Shown piece after piece: positions 23,518 through 34,674 of a stretch of 64,000 nucleotides of DNA. Below the pieces are notes generated by a model, which was given only the letters and a program-made list of their open reading frames with translations, made no database searches and was not told the DNA's origin. This DNA comes from Cucumis sativus. Lineage: Eukaryota > Streptophyta > Magnoliopsida > Cucurbitales > Cucurbitaceae. The number at the start of each line of letters is the position of its first letter. The first letter of the stretch is position 1. A program made the position numbers and the translations under genes. The stretch covers positions 18,650,075 through 18,714,074 of the forward strand of contig NC_026658.2 in the NCBI RefSeq assembly GCF_000004075.3, in the 5' to 3' direction.

Positions 23518-26500
23518 TTACTTGAAGAGGTCTGGATTCAACCAATCCCTGCAAAATTTTGAAGTTTAAAACAAAGCTTTAACTTTTAAATTCATTCATG
23601 ATTGAAAAAGGGAAGGGGGATTGTGTGTTGTACTTGCTAATGTCGTCAAGGTGATCATCGAAGTCCACCACATCTTGCCATTTTTCAGATGATATGAAAT
23701 CCAACAGGACCACGTTTGCTGAAGGTTCCTTCATCATCAGCTGGCTGCTTCCATCTGATCCAGCCAACTTCCAGTTCTTGGAAGTTTCCTTTGTGTATAG
23801 CTGGTAGGAGACAAAACGAACAAAATGAATGAGAAGAGCATTAATGCGACCATCTCCTCATGCTTAGTCTCTACCATATTTCAAGATGAAACTAACAACG
23901 TAGACAAGGCCTATAGTTTACAAGTATTCCTAGATTAGAAGACATCCGGTTCAGTCAGGATGCATAAGTTGAATGCAGCACAAACAGCTATGATAATCAG
24001 ATAGTGTTAATTGTAAACTGGAGTTATTCATAAAATGCAATCACATCTTGATTAAACTAAACGATTCCAAAGAAACCTTATACAGGTCATCTCGGAATCA
24101 ATTTGAATATTAGAAAGAGTAAAATAGCTATGCTAAGGTGATAAAAGGCAATTGGAACGAGAAGCAATCGGAATCTAGAAATGCTAGCTCGCAGAAGACT
24201 CCCAATCTTAAAGTGAACTTCCAACGACACCAACCCCCAGTAACACTCACTCATAGGATTTTAAATCAGGCCACCATGAACTAAATCCAATCACTCTAAA
24301 GATGAAGGTCTGCTTGACGTCGCAATAGATAGGGACTAGGGACTTACAATTTTTTGTTTAATTTGTTCATAATTTATGCTTCTTTTGGGGTAGGACAATT
24401 ATGGGCTAATGGGTGGGTTGCAATATTTAAAGGGAAAAAAAGAATCTAGCTTGTCCCCTTCAAGTATCTGGGAGAGGACATGCTAGCCAAAAAAACAATT
24501 TATATGGGATACCTGAATTCACATATTAGCCACATATCCAAAGCATACCTGAACAAACCAACATCCAATACAGATTCTTTTTCTCAAACGAAGTATCATA
24601 GATTCTATATAATAGTGTAGGAATCCATTTGGAAACAAATCTGATACCCATGATTCTCCCTTCCGACCCAAATTCTTTCACCAGATGACCACTCTGCTAC
24701 ATTTAAGTACCAAAGAGAAATTCAAAGAATTCTAATGAAGATGGCCGATCGCCATAACTTAAACTTGTCCTCTCTTTGGCCCTTAGTCACTAGTCCAACC
24801 CAAGGTAGCTGGTAAAACAAGAAACTCCAACAGGATAAAACCCATTTTTTCCTTTTTAGGAAAATGCAGAAGGGAATGATCAAATAAGGTTGATTCACGA
24901 AATCCAAAATTACTTGCGAAGTTAAATGAATAAAAGGAGAATATAAACATCCAGGTCTATCCCACTCCACAATATAGATGGTATGCATTCCTCCAACACC
25001 CAATCTCTCAATCTTTGTTTGTACACTGAACTTCGAACAATTAAATTTGTCTTGCACCAAAAACCCTAACAAGATTTACAATAGAAAAAACATATAGCTT
25101 CAAGCCACCACTTTTGGATAGCTGGGTTGAATTTTGAAAGTCCATAGAAGACCCCAAAAGGAAAGAGATAAAGAAATCCACTTCATTGCCTCCCCACCAC
25201 GGAGAATCCACCTAAAACATAAGCCCTCTCCGTGGTGGGGGAAAACTAAATGAAGGAGTGGAATGACTCTCCACCTATAGGGTAAAAAAGATTCTATTGA
25301 AGTTTCTCCTAGACCCATCCACAGATTCCATGCTGAGCATCTGATGAAATCCTACAATACAATAACGCCGGAGCAGCTCCGACCAAAATTAGAGATCACA
25401 CTCCCATTGCCTCTCTCAAACTTTCACATCCTAAAAGAAACCCCACAAGCTGTACCCAAATCCAATGCAGAATCAGTACAAGCCAACAAAATTTAGAGAA
25501 CATTGAAACAGATTCAGAAAACCAAATAAATTTGAAGATCTAGTTACTACTTACTACCACTGGCTCTATTCTATGATAACGAGTAAGAAAGTCAGTAAAA
25601 ATCTCCAGCATACTTTTTCCTATATTGCAATTGCAAAGAGCATCAGCAATAATAAATGATATTGCCATAACATTCAACTCTCCATGAATGGAAGAGAAGC
25701 AAGAAATTGTCTAAAGAAGACGATACTATAAAGCATTCTCGTGACCTTTTAGTTTAAGGTCAAATCCAGCATTTGGGAAACCTAAAAAGAATATCCCCTC
25801 AATTGTCGGATGAATTATGAATTCACAATGTTACAAAGCTACTTTACGATGTTCCACAGTCCTTGAATACCAACAATATTCAAATTCGGCATGTTCATGA
25901 GATAAAATTTTGCTCCTTCAAATGATTTTCAACCAAAAGTACAAGAGAAAATATGGTGGAAATTCATTGAGGCAATTCTAATGTAGCGTTCAAATAAATT
26001 TACAAAACCATGATAAGAATTCTATAGCGATAAACTCACCTCCATTACAGGGCTTCTATCCTTTCTCTTCGGCAAAGCTTCAAGTTTCCTGTGATCTAAC
26101 TGCAGAGGAGCATAAGTCAAACAAAACGAAATATACAAAACAAAACAGCACAGATGAAGCACAATAGGACAATTCTTACCAAAAGAAGAGCAGCATGTGG
26201 AAAAAATCGAGAAATATGATCACCAATATTCTTGGCTACACCGCCGACCTCATAGTCATCAAATCGCTCATTGGCATGAAAGTACCCCACAATATTCAAT
26301 CCCTTAGCCGCATAGTATTCTTCAATCTGATAGCAAATCAAGCATGTCCACGACCTCATCAATCACAGATCTCAAATAGGAAGTGAAAAGGAGTAAACAT
26401 GGCATCAAACACAACAAATTCGCACACGAGCAACCAGTTTGCATAAACCTAAACATGAAATACCGATGTAAAATGGTTCAAAGGAGTACCAGAAGGAGAG

Positions 26501-26696
26501 ATATCTCGAGCTGAGGAAGGAGACCGATGCTGGAGTGGAAGAGAGGGACGGAATCGGAAATTTCAATGACGTCATTGGGACCGGAGATGCGACCTAGAAG
26601 GACTCCATTGACGGCGGTGGTCCGGTGCTTTAGGGCATGGAGAACAAGTTTGATGTAAGCATTTTGAGAGATCTCGAAGCGTAGATCGCCGCCCAT
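23518..26696 (-). CDS. EMC8: ER membrane protein complex subunit 8/9 homologue, five exons
   Basis: Cytosolic-side subunit of the ER membrane protein complex (EMC), which inserts and stabilises multipass membrane proteins. Exons: 26696-26490, 26326-26180, 26099-26040, 23800-23634 and 23548-23518. All introns are GT/AG and the sum is 612 nt, giving 203 residues. Signatures include RFEISQNAYIKLVLHALKH at the N-terminus, NIVGYFHANERFDD in exon 2, LEALPKRKDRSPVME in exon 3, LYTKETSKNW in exon 4 and the end DWLNPDLFK. This is the UPF0172/EMC8-EMC9 family, a catalytically dead JAMM/MPN-like fold; plants usually have one gene for the 8/9 role. The last exon codes only ten codons. Intron 3 is unusually long (about 2.2 kb). 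Confidence 0.93.
23801..26039 (-). other. Long third intron of EMC8
   Basis: About 2.24 kb against 80-370 bp for the other EMC8 introns. Two neighbouring open stretches on the minus strand (25318-25100 and 25072-24722) do not resemble a protein I know. They may be a decayed insertion. Confidence 0.55.
25192..25240. repeat. 14-bp perfect hairpin in EMC8 intron 3
   Basis: ccccaccacggaga (25192-25205) pairs with tctccgtggtgggg (25227-25240) across a 21-base loop. The arms are GC-rich in an AT-rich intron. No terminator or RNA family is recognised. Confidence 0.8.
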
Positions 26697-27455
26697 GAGT
26701 CGGAAATTGGGAAATCTCCCGTTAAGTGTGCCGGAAGAGACGGTTGAGAGAGGAGGCGGAGTTTACAGCCAAAGTGAAGCCGTATGGCTAAGTATGGCTA
26801 ATTAGTAGAGAAGTGAGAAGAAATGACAAAATAAATAAATAAATAATGGGTTAATTTTATAATTTTCTTTTTAAAAAATACATTTTGAAATTTTATTAAT
26901 AAAGAAAAATACATTTGATATAAAGTTTTAACAAATGTTATACTTACTACATTTAGGTTGAGTACCAAAAAATGATACATACGATATGACCATTCGAGTC
27001 ATCATTTTGAGAAGAAATATTAGAGGACATAAAACCAAAGAAAAAAATGTTATCAAAATTATCATCACAACAAGCAAAGAATCTCTACATAAATTATAGA
27101 TCTAAGCCCAACCAATTCACTTTTGTTTTCTTAAGAAAAATTTACTCACCCTGATGCTTGGGTATTAAGAGTAATTGTCTTTTAGAATATAACAAATCAC
27201 CTTTCTTCTAAGTGTAGCACCATGCATAAAAGATCAACGAACGAAATCTCGTGGATCTACCGAACATCATGCATGAGAATAAGTAGTATAGACTTTGAAT
27301 TTTCCATTGAGCGACTGCATGGTGTCATAGACATATTTTTCCAAATTATGTTTACCTTTGGTTATATACTTCGATTACCCCCAATTTATCTCATCTTTAG
27401 TTTGCATAACTAGTTTAGGTGTTTGCGTGTTTGCTTTTCATTCTAGGTCATAAAG
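26697..27455. other. EMC8 promoter and AT-rich spacer
   Basis: The first ~100 bases upstream of the EMC8 start are GC-richer and probably 5' UTR and promoter. The remainder is AT-rich with no gene seen. Confidence 0.5.
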
Positions 27456-27704
27456 CTTGGGTGTGACGTTTCGGCATTTTCAGGCTTGAAAATGTACTAT
27501 AGGGGGAGGCATACTTGGGTGTGACGTTTCGGCATTTTCAGGCTTGAAAATGTTCAAAATGTACTATAGGGGGGGCCCAAGCCTTGTTGGTGTATTGCAT
27601 ACCTGTTGAATCCCCGCCCAAGCCTTGTTCACACAGTTGCATAACTATTTGGTGTATTGCATACCTGTTGAATCCCCGCCCAAGCCTTTGTTCACATAGT
27701 TGCC
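27456..27704. repeat. Two adjacent pairs of short direct repeats
   Basis: Pair A: gtgtgacgtttcggcatttt is contained in near-identical copies at 27456-27505 and 27514-27575. Pair B: ttggtgtattgcatacctgt starts copies at 27587-27648 and 27649-27704 and continues through gaatccccgcccaagcc. The second A copy has an extra 10-bp duplication. Non-coding. Confidence 0.85.
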
Positions 27705-28099
27705 AAAGCCCACCCACCCATTTGGCCAAGTGGATGGAAAGCACACATGGTGACAAGGTCATACTATCATCATCAACATAATATATAATCTCTTAGTAGT
27801 ACTTAGCTATTTATGCCCATTTGCTTCTTCCAATTTTATCAATGTGGGACAACAAGAGAGGTAAATTTGCATTGGGCAAAAGGTCCACAGTCTTTTCCAA
27901 CATATGAAACTTGAGCGTTGCACAAGGAGGGAGAGAATACCTTTGAACTTCAATGGATAGACAAAAAGACATTGAACTAGAAGAACGATGAGGGAGTTAA
28001 CTCAAAAAACAGTGGAAGCAACCATTTCTTTTCTACAATTAGTGATGGTAAATCATTAATGAAGTAAAGAGAGATTGATATCCAATAACTTGTTACAGT

Positions 28100-28700
28100 G
28101 GAAAAGTCCAAATAAACAAAAGATAGTGAAGTTCCTTTAGAGGTGCAAAAGTGGTTTGATGAATTACCACAACTTAGAGAAAAATCCAAGGGGTTACCAC
28201 CCTTGAGAGATATTCAACATCATATGTCAACTTGGTTTGAGGTGCTACAATCCCTAGTCTTCCTCACTATAGGACAAATCTAAAGAAGTATGAGATCCAC
28301 CACAACCATATTGAAGAATTATTAAGGAAAAGAAGCACATTCAATCAAGCCTTAGCTTATGTTGGAGGATGTCCATTGATAATAGAGTAATCAATTAGAT
28401 CGCAACGGAGTATAACTTCTCAATTCCACGAATAAGTGACTTGATCAATTTGAAGGAGCCTTGATTTTTTTTAAAGTGGACCTCAAGGGTGAATACCACC
28501 CTACTTGAATAAGGTCGAGGGGTGAGTGGAAGAATGCATTTGCAAACCAATGGCCAAACCAAATTACCGCATCAAGTTGGCTTGTGACATATATACTAGT
28601 TTTGTTCTGGATGTTGCTAATTTGAAGGCTTATTCAACTTTCACTTAGCTACTTAACTCACTCGTGGAGGAGTTGATTTTAGGAGGGGTGGATTTGGTAA
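28100..28700 (+). pseudogene. Degenerate Ty3/gypsy polyprotein remnant
   Basis: Plus-strand reading frames give KGLPPLRDIQHH (near 28175), then, after a frameshift, SLPHYRTNLKKYEIHHNHIE and EELLRK (to about 28340). A RVIN and FEGALIFFKVDLKG sense follows (to about 28490). These are the entry blocks of gypsy reverse transcriptase. The sequence then jumps to a C-terminal polyprotein-like piece, so the middle (palm, RNase H, integrase) is deleted. Many stops and frameshifts. Confidence 0.7.
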
Positions 28701-29115
28701 AGCCAAAAGGCTCTTTTCTTAAATATGCTTCTTTTAATTAGCTACCATTTTGTAACTACCACTTGACAACTAATTCTCACTATAAAAAAAAACATTTGAT
28801 AAACCTCCAATTATATTTCAATATTATTGTAAGGGTAAAAAGGGGAATGTCTGTATATATGGAAAAGGTGAGTCATGTAATAGTAGTATGGATAAGGATA
28901 CCTAGTGGTTAGGAGGAGTTAGGAGGTCTTGGAAGTTATCTACAATTATTTGAGTGGTTATTTAGTACAAGTTATATACATGTGTAATAATTGTAGTGTA
29001 AGGGGTGGTTCTGAATGTGTTTGGTTCTTTATCAGAGTGGCAGTAAGGATATGTGATCTATTTACATGTTAGTAATTCTTAAATAAAAGCTTATCTTTTA
29101 GTTCCTATCACCATC
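28701..29115 (+). mobile_element. Possible 3' LTR of the gypsy remnant
   Basis: A non-coding block directly downstream of the polyprotein remnant. It has the layout of an LTR (GT-rich middle, then a poly-A-signal-like AATAAA at 29082-29087). No second LTR copy was found in the window. Confidence 0.3.
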
Positions 29116-29994
29116 CCTCCCTCATTTTGAGAAGAGTTTTCATTTGAACAAATTCCTAGATTTTTGGTATTACACTACATAGATTGAAGTTGATTATGGA
29201 GATGGATAATGAATATACAAATATATACCCATTGATCAAACCAATTTTTTCAAACTTGTCTTTTTGAAAGGTCTGATTGTGTTTATATGATTTATATGTT
29301 TTATCAAACTATAACAATTGAATTCTAACTTGTAAAATGATAAAGACTAAAATATAATTTTCTCTTGACCATGGATATCAAATTTACTACTTAACCATAC
29401 TTTTCTTCTATACTCCATTGCATTTTTCCCATCACAACCACTCAAATTTGATTTTTCTTTCATTGAGATCAAATTTCCAACTTTGAGAAAGATAGATTAT
29501 ATTATTAATTACCTATAGCTAAGCAAAAATAATATTTACACTTCTTTTTCTACACCAAGAACCACACATATAATTGAACCAAACAAAACAACAAGAAACC
29601 ATACAAAGAATTGAACCAAACAAAACAACCATCTAGAGGCCGAGGGTAGAAGAAACCCCATCCAAAGACAACTATTACAACATCTCTGGTTTGATAATAA
29701 ATAAAAATAATATATGTATATATATATGTAATTCTATACATACATATATATAAAAGCACTTCAGCGAGATGCAGCAAAATATTTTTCCCATTTTATACTA
29801 ATAATTGATGTGTCATTTTTTTGACATGGAAGATGGAGAAAACATCAGCAGAAGCAATAAGCAGCTACAAAATAATTATAAGGTCATTTACATAGGAAAA
29901 TTTGCACAAAAAATACAACAGCCTGTGTATCTTCTTCAAACAAAGCTGATCTTCAACCCTTTGTACTACAAACAAACAATCTCCAAACTTCAAT
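29116..29994. other. Intergenic and RHC1A-like 3' flank
   Basis: AT-rich, with a (TA)n-type microsatellite at about 29710-29752. The right end is probably the 3' UTR of the RHC1A-like gene. Nothing else seen. Confidence 0.5.
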
Positions 29995-30894
29995 TCATGG
30001 TGAACTAGTGTATCGATATCCTGAATACCCCATTTGGTGGTTCGACGGTTCACTGCTCCCTGCTCCGCCATGGTTGGAGTTAGAACTAGATGACCGAAAC
30101 GGCCACAGATAAGAGAATGGATTGCGTCTACCTGGATTGACCCGGGAGCCACTCCCGTTGTTGTAGCTGTTGCTTCGGTTTTGATCGTTGGTGCTATGTC
30201 CCCCACCCCCACCTCCTATTCCTTGTGGTGGCAGTTCCTGGCGGCAGACAGGGCAAGAATTGTGCTGGATTAGCCATGGAACAATACAATCTGAGTGGTA
30301 CATGTGATTACAAGCCATCTGCCTTGCTTCAGACCCCAGTTCAAATTTCTCTTTACAAACTGGACAATGTGAATCTGAGCGAAGATGTCGTTGCGTGATC
30401 TTAACTGTTGGCATTGCATCGATTGATGATCTAGATGCTGGTGGAGGGCCACGATGACCATTTTCTGAAAGCTGTTCAAATAGCTCCTCCAGTCCAGGGC
30501 CTATGAAGTAGTCACCACTATCGCCCCGTGTAATACCAATGCCAGGAGCCCCATTGAAGAGAGCTTCTAACCTGCTGTTTCTCAACGGTATTTGACCACC
30601 AAATATTAATAGAGGACCAAATCCCGGGCTATGCTCAAAAAGTGACTCTGATCTTCCCCTCATGTCATTTCTTTCGGCTAAACGTTGTCTCATAAAAGCA
30701 GAGAATGCACCCAGACCATGATCGCGATCTTCATCATGATCTAGACCAAAGAAATCAAATGGATTTCCAGGCACCATATCATCAAGTTCTTGGATAAATC
30801 CTCCATTGCAGTTGGGGCAAACTGCATCTCTACCACGGAGACGTACTGACCTTCTGCATCTATAACACCAATGGGTGTTCCGACCAGCTGACAT
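29995..30894 (-). CDS. RHC1A: RHC1A-like RING-H2 E3 ubiquitin ligase
   Basis: Soluble RING-H2 ubiquitin ligase, 299 residues, intronless coding region. An N-terminal zinc ribbon has C10-x2-C13 and C26-x2-C29. A block conserved in the family follows at about residues 96-142 (LLIFGGQ, ALFNGAPGIGITRG, DYFIGPGLEELFEQL). The RING-H2 lies at about residues 177-217 (CPVC, CNHMYHSDC, CPVC), in the context QRHLRSDSHCPVC. The tail is Gly-, Ser- and Asn-rich with a RRNPFSYLWPFRSS motif and ends near MGYSGYRY. Domain order, length and tail match Arabidopsis RHC1A and relatives. The family is known for ubiquitin ligase activity; the particular substrates are not evident. Confidence 0.93.
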   Translation of the reverse strand: MSAGRNTHWCYRCRRSVRLRGRDAVCPNCNGGFIQELDDMVPGNPFDFFGLDHDEDRDHGLGAFSAFMRQRLAERNDMRGRSESLFEHSPGFGPLLIFGGQIPLRNSRLEALFNGAPGIGITRGDSGDYFIGPGLEELFEQLSENGHRGPPPASRSSIDAMPTVKITQRHLRSDSHCPVCKEKFELGSEARQMACNHMYHSDCIVPWLIQHNSCPVCRQELPPQGIGGGGGGHSTNDQNRSNSYNNGSGSRVNPGRRNPFSYLWPFRSSSSNSNHGGAGSSEPSNHQMGYSGYRYTSSP

Positions 30895-31639
30895 CCTCTC
30901 TTTTCCTGCTCTCTACTAAAATATAAGCAAATAACATCGGAACTTATCCCTGGAACTCCTCAAGCACCAAAATATATTATCTCAGCATAATGTCTTACTT
31001 CGAAATATATAGTCACTAAATCAACTTCAACGAGTGGATTAAATAAATAAACAACCAATATGTCATAAAAAAGAAACAAAAACCAAACCATATATTATAA
31101 GCCAAGCTGAAATGAAACAAACCATCATTTTAGAATCCATACATACCACTAAGATCCAACCATCAACAAAATTTATCGTTTATGCATATATAACAATCAG
31201 AAAACCCAGAGATCAAACACTTCATATTTTTCATCTACCACACTGTTGACTACCATTTTGTAGTCCATTTTTTGGATTTTCAACAAAAACATACTTGTAC
31301 AAACATAACCCTACATGATATCCATACTTCCATGTTATTTTTTAGATTTTAATTAAACATTAGAAGATTAGGCTAAATTTCAAGGCAATGAATGGAAAAT
31401 TTACAAAAGGACTCCGGTCTGATGAAATTACATGGCTGCTAGCAAGCATACAGACTGTTAGGCCTACTCATCTTCAGTCTAACTATCCTTGTTTAACTAT
31501 GGAAAGATGGGGACATACTCTTCAGACAAAAAGTGCCCAAAATCTCATGAAATATCTCAGTTCTTAGTATTGAACTCTGTCCACATAAAAATGAAGATAG
31601 ATCAAAAGAACACAAAATGACTCAATCTTGTTCGTTTGT

Positions 31640-31746
31640 TTTTTGTTTAATTCTTAGTAAAACAAAAACAAGGGGGTTAATGATTCGAACCTATCTTTAG
31701 CCCTCTTAGTTGAGAGCATTGTCTTAACCACTTGGACTACACTAAA
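31640..31746 (-). mobile_element. tRNA-derived SINE-like element in the RHC1A-like 5' region
   Basis: Minus-strand box A TAGTCCAAGTGGTTAAGAC (31721-31739) and box B GGTTCGAATCA (31681-31691) have tRNA-like spacing. They are followed by TTGTTTTTGTTTTACTAAG and an A-rich tail. The anticodon-arm region does not pair convincingly, so this is not called a tRNA gene. It lies inside the inferred 5' UTR intron. Confidence 0.6.
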
Positions 31747-32479
31747 GTCGGGAAATTGTACACTATCGAAAAAAGGGTACAACTAATACTTCTAAAAACT
31801 CTATAAAAAAATACTCACGATTGAGTAAAGATTGAAATAAATCAATCATACCAAATTCATCCAACAGAACAACAAAAAATGTAAACACATAAATGTCCAA
31901 ATCCCAACAACAGTCACAAAAACATTCTACTCCAGCCGCATAAATCACTATATAATTAGCCAAATTCTTAAAAGAAATAGAAAAATGAGAGCTTAACTTA
32001 GTCGAGGGCATTAATTTCTACCCAAGTTGAGACCAATTTCACCAAATACAGAGTAAGAAACGAAAAAAAAAATTGAAACTATATTCCATAGTCCAAACAA
32101 AGCATACAAGAACACAACTTCAAAAGTTCCCACTACAGACAGCGTAAAAGCCCAACCCAACTCAATACTTTCACTCCAAATAAGCCACAGAAACCAATGA
32201 AAGACACCCACCAACAAAGATCCAAACAGTACCCACCCATTTCAATAAATTCCCCAAAAATCTCAAAGCAACAAAGATTGAAAACAACAAAGACCCGCAA
32301 ACTGAAAACGAGAAAAGAGACAGAAAAAGAGGGTTAAACTGTTAAGAGAGGCATTGAATTGCAGAAAAAGGTGGAGGAAAAGGTAACCCTAGAAAATGGT
32401 TAGCAGCAGAAATTCACCTTTAGGAAGACGAAAGAGAAAAGTGGATCAACCCAATTTCCTTTTTCTTGAACTGAACAAA

Positions 32480-32527
32480 CAGAGAGAAGAGAGAGAGAGA
32501 GAGAGAAGAAGAAGAAGAAGACGACGA
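32480..32527. repeat. (GA)n(GAA)n microsatellite
   Basis: Pure GA then GAA then ACG units. On the minus strand it is a CT/CTT tract in the probable 5' UTR of the RHC1A-like gene. Confidence 0.9.
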
Positions 32528-32560
32528 CAGAGCGGATGGGTTAACCCAGGCTTTGGGCTA

Positions 32561-33926
32561 CGAGGTCGAGAGATGAGCGACGTGACCTTTTGTTTTCATT
32601 TTCATTTTCTATTTTTATTTTCTCTCTCCCTCTTTTATTTATTTATTTATTTTTATTATTGTTTGTTTCTTTTATTTTAATTGATTGGACTTTATGCTTT
32701 CTAATTTGTGGTTTATATTATTTATAATCCTTTCAACTACAAAACATTCTTTTACTTTGCATTCTATGCCAATGCCATCCTCCTCTTCTTAGTATATGCA
32801 ATACTAATGGTCTACTTTACATTGTATCATATCACTTTCTTCTTCTTACTATTTGTAATACTAACCGTAATAAATAATTCTCCTGCTATGACAGACTAAA
32901 ATAAGTTTAGCTCAATTATAATTAGCATAATCTTCCTTCCAAGTGGTTGAAGGTTAGAAAATAGTATACGGTTTACTGATGCTCAAACCATATTGTGTTT
33001 TTTTTATTACAAATTTGGTAGTAAGTTTTGGATTTCACACTAAAACAACTAAACGACAGCAAATATTATCAAGTGTGGCTACGTTTCATATTATTATGGA
33101 TGGATGGATAGCATTGTTAGAAAATAATCATGACTATGTGTTTCCAACATTCTCAAGAATTGCAATATAGAAAAATCTATCATGATAGATTTCATCACTG
33201 TTTGATTAAGTCCTATCGATGATAACGTTTATCACTTAAAATTCAACAGTTAGAGATTTAAAAAAAAAAAAAGTGAAACAGTGACTTATGTGAATATAAT
33301 ATACATTTTAATGTGTTTAAAAAACCTTAGGTATTTATCATTCAGTGTTGATATACACTGATAGACACTGCTAAAAGTTAATTACTAACGTATACCATCG
33401 ATAAAATATGAAATTTTGATATATTTTATAAATATTAAAATAATTTTGTCCACCTATAATAATTTTACAAACATACATATATATGAATCCAAAGAACAGC
33501 TAAAGCAGGGAGAGAAGATATGGGGAGGTTTTGTAATAATTCAAAGGGATCACACCATATGGCTTCATCTCTAATCATTTTTCTCTCTTCCCCTTCTTTT
33601 TTATTCGATCTCTCTCATACTTATTCATAGGGAATAATAATGGAACACATAACTTTTTTTCTCCTTTTCCCTTTTTCATCTTTTTATTTATTATGGGATA
33701 GATAGATTCTCTGTCCTCATCTTTATTTCTCGAAACAAAAGATATGAAAAAAAATGAAGATTAGATACTTTTCATATGATATTAGATATAGAGACTAAGT
33801 TTTGAAATTTTTGTTTCACTCTAAACAGAAATGTAAAATTGATCACTATTATTGAAAAATATTGATAAGTGTTTGAGGAAGAAATTTTTGTCAATTAAAT
33901 TTCATCACATCATCACATTAAACATT
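32561..33926. other. AT-rich intergenic region
   Basis: No gene. Near-palindromic tCTATCatGATAGAt occurs at about 33176-33191 and related motifs at 33340-33410, similar to the MITE core at 16.1 kb. Confidence 0.5.
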
Positions 33927-34603
33927 GTGATAATTATAATTTGATTGGATTTGGGTAATTAAGTTTTCTCATACCCAACCCAATTCAAACCCTAGATATA
34001 AAAGTTTGGTCAAACGAAGATAAGGGGTCCAAGTCCAAAAGACAAATGGGCCCAAGCGCAAGTTCATTCAACAAATTGGTCCAAATTCAAGCCCAACAGA
34101 CAAATGAGGTCAAACCCAAGTCTAGCAGGCAAATGGATCTAAGCTCAAGTCTAACATGCAAATGGGTCCAAGTCGAAGTCCACTAAGCAAATTGGCCTAA
34201 AACCACCTAAAGCCCATGGAAATTATCTATAAATAGAGACATTATTCTCATTCATTTTAGAGATCTTTGGTTGAAAGAAGAATTGAAGCTTTGAAGAATT
34301 GAAGACTCAAACTTCTAAAATGTCTCAAGACGTGCAAACTTTTATCAACCTCGAAATCATCATCTTTTGAAAGATTGAAAACTTGGAAGATATTTAAAGT
34401 TTCCTTGAATTCTAGAAGAATGAAGCTCAAGTTGATCTGCAACTATAACTTCTTGAACACTGAAGATCAAGAAGTTCAAAATTTTAATTTGTATTTGAGA
34501 GAAAACATCAAATGAGTAAATATTAGAGATTATATCCCCTATATAAACCAATATACAAAGTTCAATTCCACGAATTCATTTCTCTGAAAATCTTGTGTGA
34601 ACA
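33927..34603 (+). mobile_element. Candidate 5' LTR of a gypsy element
   Basis: Ends at ...TGTGAACA just before a TTTGGCATGCCCAGTGG-type primer-binding region (34604-34621). It has a TATA-like CTATAAATAGAG at 34228-34239 and a direct-repeat block at 34026-34196. The left border is a guess, because no 3' LTR copy was found. Confidence 0.45.
34026..34196 (+). repeat. Six ~30-bp imperfect tandem units upstream of the LTR TATA box
   Basis: Units begin ggtcca or close variants at about 34026, 34048, 34078, 34108, 34135 and 34164. Each contains caag..caag..cAACAgGCAAAT-like sequence. They sit about 30 bp upstream of the TATA-like box. Confidence 0.7.
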
Positions 34604-34674
34604 GTTTGGCATGCCCAGTGGAACCGTCTCTACCTTTCATCTTTTTTTCTTTTTGAAGAACATCTAAAGAAATC

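Larger units (their letters stand above)
30895..32560 (-). promoter_or_regulatory. 5' UTR of the RHC1A-like gene with a probable long UTR intron
   Basis: Minus-strand GAGAGCAG|GAAAAGAG a few bases upstream of the ATG looks like a 3' splice site. About 1.5 kb further upstream a (CT)n(CTT)n tract (plus 32480-32525) resembles a plant first 5' UTR exon. The intervening sequence has no coding potential. The donor was not pinned down. Confidence 0.45.

Noticed and set aside
24722..25318. Two neighbouring minus-strand open frames inside EMC8 intron 3
   Set aside because: No recognisable domain. They lie within an intron whose flanking exons join in frame. May be a decayed insertion, but not supportable as a gene.
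31675..31745. Possible tRNA gene
   Set aside because: Boxes A and B are good but the acceptor and anticodon stems do not pair, and the A-rich tail fits a SINE.
32396..32680. Plus-strand frame with a long Arg run
   Set aside because: The Arg run is a GA/GAA microsatellite in the probable 5' UTR of the minus-strand RHC1A-like gene.
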